From: Aestuariibacter sp. GS-14
GTDB taxonomy: Bacteria > Pseudomonadota > Gammaproteobacteria > Enterobacterales > Alteromonadaceae
NCBI RefSeq assembly: GCF_006494365.1
Contig: NZ_VHIP01000007.1
Coordinates: forward strand, 124,001 to 188,000
Direction of reading: 5' to 3'
DNA: 64,000 nucleotides
The translations under genes were made by a program, and so were the position numbers. The notes beneath the pieces are model-generated. The model saw nothing but the letters and a program-made list of their open reading frames with translations, did no database searches and had not been told where the DNA came from. Positions 8,301-18,000 of this stretch are shown in pieces (within the stretch, counting starts at the first letter, position 1; each line of letters starts with the position of its first letter).

Positions 8301-10436
8301 CAAATGCGCGCTGATATGGCCGATGTCGAACAATGTTATGCGGTACATCATTATGAAATTACGCATCCGTCACAATCACTTACCTGCAGCGCTGCAAGCG
8401 TTACAATCAAGGCCTGTGCAAACGCCAGTTGTTCAGAATTAGTGAGTGAAGCGGTGAGCGTTAATCTGCCATCCGGAAACTGGTCTGCGTCTAATCCGGT
8501 TACTTTTACTGGTACCACTACGCTAACCCTGGCCGAAACGACTGAGGCACCGTATACCCTTTCAGTTACCGCGGCCAATCAGGCTTCATCACCGTTAAAT
8601 GCTACTCAGTGTACCAACAATTGTGTGATTAACTTTGTTAATGCAGGCTTTGAATTCTATGATACCGCGAATCCTTATCAGACAGCGTTGCCTGACCTTA
8701 TCGCCGAGTCTGATTTAGGGAGAATAGGATTAAGAGCGGTGCAAAATAACGCGGGCGTCTGTAAGGCGTTACTCAATGGACAACAATCGGTAACACTGGG
8801 CTATGATTGTGTGTCTGACAACACCGCCAGTTATTCACCGGATCAATGTAGCGTGCCATTCGCGGGTATACCCGTCTCAGGCAATGGTTTGGGTGAAAAC
8901 AGTGCTGCCGTAACGCTGACGTTTAACAACAACGGCGAAGCGAGTCTGGCTGGTCGCTCTTATGCCGATGCCGGGCGGCTTGCGCTGTCGGCAACCGCAA
9001 CCATTAGTGGCACAACGATTTCGTCTGGTACCAGCCAGTTTGATAGCGTACCAGCACAGCTTCAGGCTACGGTTGATGCTGCTACGGTAAATCGGGCCGG
9101 CGCGGGGCATAATCTGAGCATAAAAGCACTGGGCGCCAATGGTAGTACCTTGCCAGGCTATGCGCCGGGCAGTTTACAACTGGCGGTAATACGACTGTTG
9201 CCAGTTTCTGCATCAGCCAGTGAAGGCCAGTACTACGTGAGTGCAAATCAGTCGGTAGCCAGCAGTGATGCAACTACCTGGAATACGGTTGCTTTGCCGT
9301 CCTTCGTAAACGGTGTTTATACATACAATGACGCTTATATAAGCGAAGTGGGTACTTACCAGTTTGATCTACAGGATGCAGGTTATTTGGGGCAGACGAT
9401 TGCTGCCGATAGCGTGAACCTTGGACGTTACACTCCGGCGTACTTCGATGTGTCTGCCGCAAATACGCCTCAAATTGAACCGGCTTGTAGCGTTGCATTT
9501 ACCTATCTTGGTCAGTCTTTTGGTTTTGCCGCAGGCGCCGAGCCTTCCGTGCAGGTAACCGCCTACAATGCACGGGGGCAGGTAACCGCAAATTACACCG
9601 ATTCGCAATGGGCATTGTCGCCTTCAACAGCGGCACTCAGTAACCTGTATGTCACCGATAACACTGGGTACACCGGCAGTTTGTCTGTGATTTCAGCCGG
9701 GACTGAACCGGTCATCACTGAGAATGTGGATTACGATGGCAATGGCGTAATGACTATCTACGATACCCGTCTGTCATACAGTAAAATTGCTACACCCACT
9801 GCGGCTTCGGGGTATGGTTCAGCGTTTAACTCAGATCTTGATATCGTGTTAGGGGCCAGTGTGCTCACTGATGCTGATGGTGTGTGTTATCAAACCAGTT
9901 ATCCCAATGGTTGCGAAAGCTTCACGCTCGCGTCAGTGCAGGGCAGTGAAATGCGATACGGCAGATTGCGGCTCGATAACAGCTACGGGCCTGAGTCGGC
10001 ATCATTGCGCATGCCGGTAGTGGCTGAGTACTACAATAATGGCAATTGGATACTCAACACTCAGGACAGTTGCACTGCGGTAGCTTTTACGCAAAGCAGT
10101 GGTCAGCTAACACTGGAAAATACGTCAACAGGGGCGGATGAACAGGATATAACCGGGCTCTTATCCGGCATAGCCGGTAGCGGTACGCTAACCAATGGTG
10201 AAAGTGGCAACGGTGTGATAGCCGTGGGGCCGCCGCTTTCTAACGGGGTTGGGGTGAGGGGCGCTGTACGCATCCGGCTGGATCCGTCTGCACCCGGTGC
10301 CAACTGGGCTAATCATCTGAACATAGACTGGGACGGTGACGGTGATATTGATGCCGATGACAGCCCCGCTGCCGATCTCTTCTTTGGCATTTATCGGGGC
10401 AATGACCGCACCATCCACATGCGCGAAGGCTTTTAA
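5385..10436 (+). CDS. mshQ: MSHA biogenesis protein MshQ, giant exported LamG-repeat protein
   Basis: A 1683-residue exported protein that closes the msh operon. It starts at TTG with a signal peptide (MKQWCKQLLALVGVSAFSVGAYSA). Regions in order: an N-terminal beta-rich 'polymer-forming' segment (about residues 25-265), then three concanavalin-A/LamG-like domains beginning near residues 280 (HWSLNTCALTG), 518 (HWKMDVCSLTG) and 758 (LHYKFEE), the first two being close tandem copies, then a long beta-rich C-terminal region from about 1040 matching the MshQ-type C-terminal domain (DUF6701). Cysteine pairs recur at each domain boundary. It is probably a tip-located adhesin of the MSHA pilus, with LamG domains as carbohydrate binders; this is inferred, as MshQ has little experimental characterisation. 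Confidence 0.88.
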   Translation: MKQWCKQLLALVGVSAFSVGAYSATCQSVFPDPASSHSTSGYIQFQPQAKLIGSDGLLNVATMLDNSGGVSCDTAACLITGSPSGGISLPSYQYSFSATDVRVNDYSSGTLQAGQYRTVTVGNGGSLATNVSAQPFIIKTLNVNFNATLTLSSGVYWIEQLTLGQNAKIVLASNASVVIYTRAMSTNINNAINVNGQPSQLLILSEGYVSIGQYSQVKGFIYSASSVTYNTDITHVGATNAQQIILHDRTRVTYDQTALTSLNVDGLCTQPATVPAPIAHWSLNTCALTGASGEVVDSIAGNNGRSVNSPSIDSNGQYCQAAYFRGDKDYLNLPHSSAYTVAQGSVSFWMNTNNLAYFNVPQEGGMALLSKDESGLGNGGHFSMWVTNTGAIKVNQQSASTTYQLNTSPVIVEGQWHHVVYTFGSLGMQVYVDNVLVGTNANYTSGWQSNTKPLLVAANANRHNPQDSAYNDLGDFYQGRIDDIRLFRQQLSAEQIALLNAQAEETCITCGSNATLISHWKMDVCSLTGAANEIVDVVRGYNGRAVNGASAIPNGRFCQASGFDGSAQHANIAHGSAMQLSSGTLTMWFKVADLDHNRDQYGNSLQGIFSKDSSGLDYGGQFTLYVDQDGKLIFHQETQSQSFDIYTGSVIEEREQWYHLAYSWGPGGMKVHLNGVYLGGYFQSGFSWQQNQEPIILGASATNSGNYQSQPWELHHFLRGEIDDVRLYSGELTTADVQALFTASDYACTTCNGAGPRLHYKFEEITWPAISTVLDSSANLNNGTPMGNVQPVSPSNDISCRALDVPENYNTYQAAVNTNLDLNQVGDRGTVSFWYRSDQPWIGGGNRQLFDASSQFYFYMSLTNNGELGFGMEDASGNNMDVRTQQLGYAANEWVHIALTWNMPGEDIDLYVNGSRVFMYGNWNLTNPALGNLTTMKVGDNSSSNFVGYMTANSANGQFDDFRLYDYEQSREQMRADMADVEQCYAVHHYEITHPSQSLTCSAASVTIKACANASCSELVSEAVSVNLPSGNWSASNPVTFTGTTTLTLAETTEAPYTLSVTAANQASSPLNATQCTNNCVINFVNAGFEFYDTANPYQTALPDLIAESDLGRIGLRAVQNNAGVCKALLNGQQSVTLGYDCVSDNTASYSPDQCSVPFAGIPVSGNGLGENSAAVTLTFNNNGEASLAGRSYADAGRLALSATATISGTTISSGTSQFDSVPAQLQATVDAATVNRAGAGHNLSIKALGANGSTLPGYAPGSLQLAVIRLLPVSASASEGQYYVSANQSVASSDATTWNTVALPSFVNGVYTYNDAYISEVGTYQFDLQDAGYLGQTIAADSVNLGRYTPAYFDVSAANTPQIEPACSVAFTYLGQSFGFAAGAEPSVQVTAYNARGQVTANYTDSQWALSPSTAALSNLYVTDNTGYTGSLSVISAGTEPVITENVDYDGNGVMTIYDTRLSYSKIATPTAASGYGSAFNSDLDIVLGASVLTDADGVCYQTSYPNGCESFTLASVQGSEMRYGRLRLDNSYGPESASLRMPVVAEYYNNGNWILNTQDSCTAVAFTQSSGQLTLENTSTGADEQDITGLLSGIAGSGTLTNGESGNGVIAVGPPLSNGVGVRGAVRIRLDPSAPGANWANHLNIDWDGDGDIDADDSPAADLFFGIYRGNDRTIHMREGF

Positions 10437-10454
10437 CTGAGATATTTTTTCTTT

Positions 10455-11632
<1,178 letters not shown>

Positions 11633-11638
11633 ACGAAC

Positions 11639-11662
11639 AAGGCAACCTCCTCAGGTTGCCTT
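11639..11662 (+). terminator. Hairpin terminator/attenuator between mreB and mreC
   Basis: Perfect 9-bp stem AAGGCAACC / GGTTGCCTT with a 6-nt loop, followed by GCTGTTTT. Located directly after the mreB stop and 9 bp before the mreC ATG. It could reduce transcription into mreC/mreD, giving excess MreB. Confidence 0.7.
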
Positions 11663-11670
11663 GCTGTTTT

Positions 11671-12537
11671 ATGGATACCATTTTTACCCGCGGTCCCTCA
11701 CTGAATAACCGGCTGGCATTGGCGTTAACCATGTCGGTGGCTTTGATGTTCCTGGATTTTAAGCTTGATGCTTTTTCTTCATCGCGGGTATTCCTGAATT
11801 CACTGATGAGTCCAATTCAGTATCTGGCCAATTTGCCCGGACAGTTTCTGGAAGTCAGTGCCCAGCGATTCACCTCCCGACAAGCACTCATAGCTGAAAA
11901 CGAGCAACTCACCAATAAACTGCTATTGATGAGCGAAAAATTGCAGCGATTTGAAGGTCTTGAACGTGAAAATGCACAACTGCGCAGGCTGCTGGACGCG
12001 CCGATAAGACAGGATATGCGCAAAATGGTGGCTGAATTAATGGCGGTAGACAATACCCCTTACAGTCAGCAGATTGTTATCAACAAAGGCGCAATCGACG
12101 GTGTTTTTTTGGGCCAGGCTATCCTGGATGAACGCGGGATCGTAGGCCAGGTAATGGAAGTAGGTTCCACTAACAGCCGGGTTTTACTGATCAGCGACGT
12201 TACCCACTCCATTCCGGTGCGCTCGGTTCGCAATAATGCACGCTTTATTGCCAGCGGCGGGGGCGTTATCGACGAATTGTTTTTAGAGCATGTCTCCCAC
12301 AGCACTGATGTCGAAGTAGGCGATGTGTTAGTTTCGTCTGGATTAGGCGATGTATTCCCGGAAGGCTATCCGGTTGCCGAAGTAACCGAAGTGGTACGCG
12401 ACGAATCCCGCCCGTTTGCACAGGTAACTGTACTGCCTCTAGCGCGCCTCAATCGCCTCAAATATTTGCTGTTGCTGTGGCCAGTAGCTGGTGACGCTGC
12501 TCTGGAAACAGATGACGTTGAGGGTGCCGATGATTAA
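11671..12537 (+). CDS. mreC: Rod shape-determining protein MreC
   Basis: A 288-residue bitopic membrane protein: N-terminal membrane segment (about residues 15-35), a coiled coil (about 65-110, heptad-like LIAENEQLTNKLLLMSEKLQRFEGLERENAQLRRLL), then a periplasmic beta-domain with 'VDNTPYSQQIVINKGAIDGV' and 'GDVLVSSGLGDVFPEGYPV', all typical MreC elements. It links MreB to PBP2/RodA in the elongasome. The start is the ATG at 11671 (a TTG at 11656 lies within the terminator stem). The stop overlaps mreD by 8 bp. Confidence 0.96.
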   Translation: MDTIFTRGPSLNNRLALALTMSVALMFLDFKLDAFSSSRVFLNSLMSPIQYLANLPGQFLEVSAQRFTSRQALIAENEQLTNKLLLMSEKLQRFEGLERENAQLRRLLDAPIRQDMRKMVAELMAVDNTPYSQQIVINKGAIDGVFLGQAILDERGIVGQVMEVGSTNSRVLLISDVTHSIPVRSVRNNARFIASGGGVIDELFLEHVSHSTDVEVGDVLVSSGLGDVFPEGYPVAEVTEVVRDESRPFAQVTVLPLARLNRLKYLLLLWPVAGDAALETDDVEGADD

Positions 12538-13009
12538 GGTTCGTCACTACACTATTGCCATCAGCATAATCATTGCCATGGTATGCCAAATAATACCGGT
12601 GCCCATTCAGGTAGATATGTATCGACCTGATTGGGTGTTAATTGTATTGGCTTACTGGGTTATGGCGCTACCACACCGGGCAAACGTTGGTGTGGCATTT
12701 ATCAGCGGCTTGGCAATGGATATTTTGCTTGGCACTGCACTGGGCGTGCACAGTTTCGCCCTGAGTGTATCGATTTACGTACTGGCAGCAAACTACCAGC
12801 GCCTGAGAAATTACTCGGTATGGCAGCAGGCCGTGATTATTGGAGTGGTAAGTGGCCTTTATCATTCATTGCTATTCTGGCTACTGCGGTTACTCACCGA
12901 TGTGACATTCCGTTTTGAGGAATTATGGCCAGTAGTGACATCCATGGCTTTGTGGCCCTGGATGTTCTGGCTGTTGCGAAAAATAAGACGTCAGTTAAGA
13001 ATTGCCTAA
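12530..13009 (+). CDS. mreD: Rod shape-determining protein MreD
   Basis: A 159-residue integral membrane protein with about five hydrophobic helices and the family signature 'YRPDWVLIVLAYWVMALPHRANVGVAFISGLAMDILLGTALG'. It overlaps mreC by 8 bp, indicating coupled translation. Its partner role in the elongasome is known from the family; the membrane topology is what can be seen here. Confidence 0.95.
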   Translation: MIKVRHYTIAISIIIAMVCQIIPVPIQVDMYRPDWVLIVLAYWVMALPHRANVGVAFISGLAMDILLGTALGVHSFALSVSIYVLAANYQRLRNYSVWQQAVIIGVVSGLYHSLLFWLLRLLTDVTFRFEELWPVVTSMALWPWMFWLLRKIRRQLRIA

Positions 13010-13019
13010 GGATAGCCTG

Positions 13020-13598
13020 ATGCAAGCAAAAACGCTGTTGTTGGCGTCGGCTTCACCGCGCCGCGCCGAACTATTAGGCCAGATTGGGGTCAAATTTACA
13101 CAAGCTGGCGTGGATCTGGACGAGTCGGCATTAACCAACGAGTCGCCCAAAGCACAGGTGCTGCGCCTTGCCGCAGAGAAAGCCAATACCGCTTGGCAAC
13201 AATCTGAACGCAACGCACAGGTTGTTTTGGCATCCGATACCATGGTGGTACTTGACAACAAGGCTTTGGGAAAGCCGCTAAACGCGGAACACGCCATTGC
13301 GATGCTACAATCCCTGAGTGGTCGTCGGCACGACGTGATGACATCGGTAAGCGTAAGGGATGCCACCCGGCAAAAAACTATTTGTGTGGTTACTCAGGTT
13401 GAATTTGGACCGTTAAGCAACTCGCAAATCATCGAATACTGGGCAACGGGTGAACCCGCCGATAAAGCCGGCGCTTATGGTATTCAAGGCATTGGCGGGC
13501 AGTTTGTTAAGTCGATCAACGGAAGTTACAGTGCGGTAGTGGGGTTGCCTTTGTTTGAAACCGCACAATTGCTCAAAGAATTTGAGGTTATGTCATGA
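13020..13598 (+). CDS. maf: Maf-family nucleoside triphosphate pyrophosphatase (YhdE type)
   Basis: A 192-residue Maf protein that hydrolyses dTTP/UTP and modified nucleotides to monophosphates, a house-cleaning role. Signature 'LLLASASPRRAELLGQIGVKF' at the N-terminus, 'VVLASDTMVVLDNKALGKPLN' with the catalytic Asp, and 'EYWATGEPADKAGAYGIQGIGGQFV'. Its place between mreD and rng is that of E. coli yhdE, which supports the dTTP/UTP subgroup over the YceF (m7GTP) subgroup. ATG at 13020, 10 bp after mreD; the stop overlaps rng by 4 bp (ATGA). Confidence 0.94.
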   Translation: MQAKTLLLASASPRRAELLGQIGVKFTQAGVDLDESALTNESPKAQVLRLAAEKANTAWQQSERNAQVVLASDTMVVLDNKALGKPLNAEHAIAMLQSLSGRRHDVMTSVSVRDATRQKTICVVTQVEFGPLSNSQIIEYWATGEPADKAGAYGIQGIGGQFVKSINGSYSAVVGLPLFETAQLLKEFEVMS

Positions 13599-15061
13599 GT
13601 GCAGAATTATTAATTAACGTTACGCCGTCGGAGTCACGGGTGGCGCTAATTGAAAACGGCATTCTGCAGGAAATCCATGTAGAACGGCATACCAAACGCG
13701 GTCTGGTTGGCAATATCTATCGTGGCAAAGTCAGTAGGGTATTGCCCGGTATGCAGGCAGCATTTGTCGACATAGGGCTGGAAAAAGCCGCCTTTTTGCA
13801 TGCCTCTGATATTGTTATTCACAATGAAGTGGTTGGTGAAGTGTCAACCAGCCATCTGGAAAAGCACGATATTCGCGAACTTGTCCGTGACGGTCAGGAT
13901 ATTGTGGTACAGGTAGTAAAAGATCCTATTGGTACCAAAGGTGCCAGACTCACTACCGATATCACCATTCCCTCCCGTTATCTGGTATTTATGCCCAGCG
14001 TTACCCATGTAGGGGTGTCGCAACGCATTGAAGACGAAGCCGAGCGCGACAGATTGAAGACTCTGGTATCGGAATTCTGTGATGAGGAAGGCGGGTTTAT
14101 ACTGCGCACCGCGGCAGAAGGCGTGAGTCATCCGGAAGTGGCTGCTGACGCGGACTTCCTTCGCCGTTTGTGGAGCAAAATTCAGCAGCGCCTTAAACGT
14201 CGAAAATCTCATGTGTTGTACGAAGATCTGCCATTGGCACGACGTGTGCTGCGCGACTTCGTAGGTACCGAATTAGATCGTATCCGCATTGACTCCAAAC
14301 TGTCGTATCAGGAACTGTTTCAGTTCACCAAAGAATACGTGCCAGAAATGAACCGCAAGCTGGAGTATTACCCTGGCGATCGTCCGATATTTGACTTATA
14401 TGATGTTGAAAACGAAGTTCAGCGTGCCCTGGAGCGCCGGGTCGACCTGAAATCCGGTGGCTATTTAATTATCGATCAAACAGAGGCCATGACGACCATC
14501 GATATCAATACTGGTGCGTTTGTGGGTCATCGCAATCTCGAAGAAACCATTTTTAATACCAATATCGAGGCTACTCAGGCCATTGCACGTCAGTTGAGAC
14601 TGCGCAATCTGGGTGGCATGATCCTGATCGATTTTATCGACATGACCGATAACGACCACAAGCGCCGGGTGTTAAGCAGTCTGGAAGGGGCCATGGCCAA
14701 AGACCGGGCCAAAGTAAACATTCATGGGTTTACGTCACTGGGATTGGTCGAAATGACCCGTAAGCGCACCCGTGAGAGTCTTGAGCATATTTTGTGTGGT
14801 GAGTGTCCGGTGTGCAAAGGGCGTGGCTCGGTGAAAACGCTGGAAACCATTTGTTTTGAGATCATGCGTGAAATCGTGCGGGTAAACCGCGCTTACGATG
14901 CCGACAAATTTGTGGTTTATGCGTCGCCCACGGTAGTGGATTATTTGCTGGGTGAAGAATCTCACATGCTGGCAGAACTGGAAGTGTTTGTTTCAAAGCA
15001 AATCAAAGTACAAGCTGAAACAATGTACAACCAGGACAAGTACGATGTGGTAATGATGTGA
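13595..15061 (+). CDS. rng: Ribonuclease G
   Basis: A 488-residue RNase E/G family endoribonuclease, the short form without the RNase E degradosome tail. Features: N-terminal S1-like RNA-binding domain ('KRGLVGNIYRGKVSRVLPGMQAAFVDIGLEKAAFLH'), the DNase I-like catalytic core with 'MTTIDINTGAFVG' and 'GGMILIDFIDMTD' supplying the metal-binding Asps, and the Zn-link 'CGECPVCKGRGSV'. RNase G matures the 5' end of 16S rRNA and helps mRNA decay. It is translationally coupled to maf by a 4-bp overlap and to yhdP by another. Confidence 0.97.
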   Translation: MSAELLINVTPSESRVALIENGILQEIHVERHTKRGLVGNIYRGKVSRVLPGMQAAFVDIGLEKAAFLHASDIVIHNEVVGEVSTSHLEKHDIRELVRDGQDIVVQVVKDPIGTKGARLTTDITIPSRYLVFMPSVTHVGVSQRIEDEAERDRLKTLVSEFCDEEGGFILRTAAEGVSHPEVAADADFLRRLWSKIQQRLKRRKSHVLYEDLPLARRVLRDFVGTELDRIRIDSKLSYQELFQFTKEYVPEMNRKLEYYPGDRPIFDLYDVENEVQRALERRVDLKSGGYLIIDQTEAMTTIDINTGAFVGHRNLEETIFNTNIEATQAIARQLRLRNLGGMILIDFIDMTDNDHKRRVLSSLEGAMAKDRAKVNIHGFTSLGLVEMTRKRTRESLEHILCGECPVCKGRGSVKTLETICFEIMREIVRVNRAYDADKFVVYASPTVVDYLLGEESHMLAELEVFVSKQIKVQAETMYNQDKYDVVMM

Positions 15062-18000
15062 GCCGATTCCTGTCTGTTTCCGCCTATCTCGTCAGGAAAC
15101 TTTGGCTACTCAGCGCCATTGTACTGGTGCTGTTTGCCGTTTTGTTAAGTGTGTTGCGTTACACGCTGCCTTATCTGGATGAAGAAAAACACCTTATCGA
15201 GGATTACCTCAGCGCTCAGTATGGCATAAATCTCACCATCGACAGTTTATCTGCGGCCTGGCAAGGTACCGGGCCAAGCATTGTGCTCAATGGTGTTGAA
15301 TTTACCCAAAACGACCTGTCTCCTGTTGAGCTGCGTTTACAACAGGTGTATGTAGAAGTGGATTTTTGGCAATCCATCCAGCAACGGGAACTCTCTTCCA
15401 AGCGCTTCGACCTGGTAGGGTTGACCGCCAAAATTGATACTCAGCGTATTGAGTCTGGTGAAGCCGATGATTTTCCTATTGTTGAGGCATTACGCAGTTT
15501 GTTTTTAGATCAACTGCAGAGTTTCTCATTGCAACATGGCGAGGTAACACTGGTAACGCCTACCGATGAGCAGGTTATTGAGCTCTCTGAATTGGTGTGG
15601 GTAAACCGTGACGAGCGTCACCAGGGGCGCGGCGAAATTCGGGTCCAGGAGCTGACCAATAATTCTGCGTCTTTTATTCTGGATTTGTTCGGCGATAAAT
15701 CGTCGTTGCAAGGTACGCTCTACGCAAAAGGTGAAGCGCTGGATATTTCGCCCTGGGTGAGTGCCCTGCTACCAACCCGTTCACCGGTAGAAGAAAGCCG
15801 CGGCAATTTCGAACTTTGGGCTTCGCTGAATGAAAATCAGGTAACGGCAGTACAGGTTAACTTCGACGAGAGTGATATCGCCTGGCGTATTGCGGATGAT
15901 TCAGCCCTGCAGAGCCATATTCGTGGCGGCAGCATACAAGCCATACCGGCAAACGATGGTTGGTCTATCCGCATTGACCAACTGGTGCTGCAATCGGGTA
16001 AACACACTTTAGTTACCGATTTAGTGGGCCGTGCCGACAACAACGGCAATGCGCTATTCAATACCGTAAAACCACTCACGCTATCGCCACTTCTGTCGCT
16101 TACTCCATTATTTTTAAGTGAAGATGGCGGTGAGCTGATTAACCGGCTTCAGCCAGAAGCGGAACTGGCAACGTTGCAACTGCAATGGCAGGACAAGCAG
16201 TTTTCGGCGGTAGCAAAAGTAGTTGATATGCAGTGGCATCAAAGTGGTCATGTACCGGGCGTGAATTCGCTGGATGCTGAGTTTTACTGGTATCAGGACC
16301 ACGGCGTGCTTGAGCTTGATGCGTCTGACGTGGCCTTTTCAGTAAACAACTTGCTGCCTCAGGATATCGACCTCGCCCGAGTGAAGGGCAGAGCCTATGT
16401 GTTTGCCGACAGTAACCAAAACTGGCAACTATGGATTGACCGGTTGGCAGTTGATGGCGAGTTAGTGAGTTTTACGCAGGCATTGCATTATCAGTTCGCA
16501 AACAAGCATCTTTCAACCACGTTGAATGTAAGCAAGATGCCGTTAATCAAAGTGCCGCAGTTATTCCCTTCAGCCTACATGGGCGAAGGCACAGTGAGCT
16601 ACCTGAACCGTGCGTTTAGTGGCGCGGGTGAAGTAGATCAGGCGACGGTTATCTGGCACGGTGCAGTAGACGCGTTTCCCTTCACGCAAAATCAAGGTAT
16701 CTTTCAGGCAAGCGTAGCCATTAAAGACGCTGAATTTACGTTTTCCGACCAATGGCCAGCGCTTAAAAAGCTCAATATGGATTTGCTATTTGAAAACGAA
16801 TCCCTGCACATGCGCAGTGATGCCAGTCAGCTTGGCGCTATTCAGTTAACCGATTTGCGAGCAAAAATTCCGCGATTAACGGGGTCATCAATTCTCTCAA
16901 TTGATGCGAATGGCGCGGGTACAGGTCAGTCGTTGGCCGGGCTAATGCTGGCGTCGAGTATGAAAGAGTCGCTGGGCAAGGTGCTTGCTGAGGACGTAGT
17001 GGTGAGCGGTTCGGTGAATGCCAAATTGCACCTGGATATTCCGCTGAGCGGCGAGCAGGTATCAGCCTCAGGTATTGCTACTCTGAACAAAAATCAGGTA
17101 GTGGTGACCAGTCTTGATTTAGCCTTTACCAACACGTCAGGTGAGGTGGTATTCGACAATGCCAATATTACGCTCAACGGCGTAACGGCTGAGTTAACCG
17201 AGCAACCCGTTGCAATACAACTCACTGGCAGCCAGTTAAGCGATGAATACTTACTGGATATTCATTTAACGGGAAACTGGGCAACACAGCCGCTGATAGC
17301 GCGCTTCAATCCTGCTTTTGATACTTACGTTAGCGGGCGCAGCAACTGGCAGACTGATGTATCTGTCTCTCTCTCAAAAAACGGCTTTCAGTACCATGCA
17401 ACGCTCAATAGTGACCTGCATGGAGTTGCATCACGCCTGCCAGCGCCTTTTAATAAAGCGTCTACTGATCTGATGCCATTAATGGTGCTTGCTGAAGGTA
17501 ATGAGCAGGCTACCAATGTCAGCGTTAATGTAGGCAGCGAGGTGCGCTTTAACGGTGTGCTTCCCCACGTTGAAAAGCAATTCTCCCGTGCACATTTGGC
17601 GTTGGGTAACAGCGATTTTGTGGGGCTTGGGGTGGGCTTTAGCATTTCAGCTGATCTAGCAAAAGTGGATGTGGCTGACTGGTACAAGGCCATAGAATTA
17701 CTTGTGGGCGGATTTACACCCGCTACAGGAAATAGCGAAACTGCCAGGAAACCCTACTTCTCGGTGCCTGAACGGATTTTCATAGAAGCGGAAAATCTGG
17801 TGGTATTTGATCAGATACTCACGGGTGTCGATATCACGGCCAAGCAGCAGAACAATAACTGGCTACTGGATGTGTCCTCTTCCCAGGCCAAGGCTGAAGT
17901 GCGCTTATACGATGCCTGGCTAGAGCAGGGGATCGATATCAAAGCCGATTTCATTCACCTTACTGAATGGAAAGAAAAGGAAGGCGATAAGGATAAAAAG

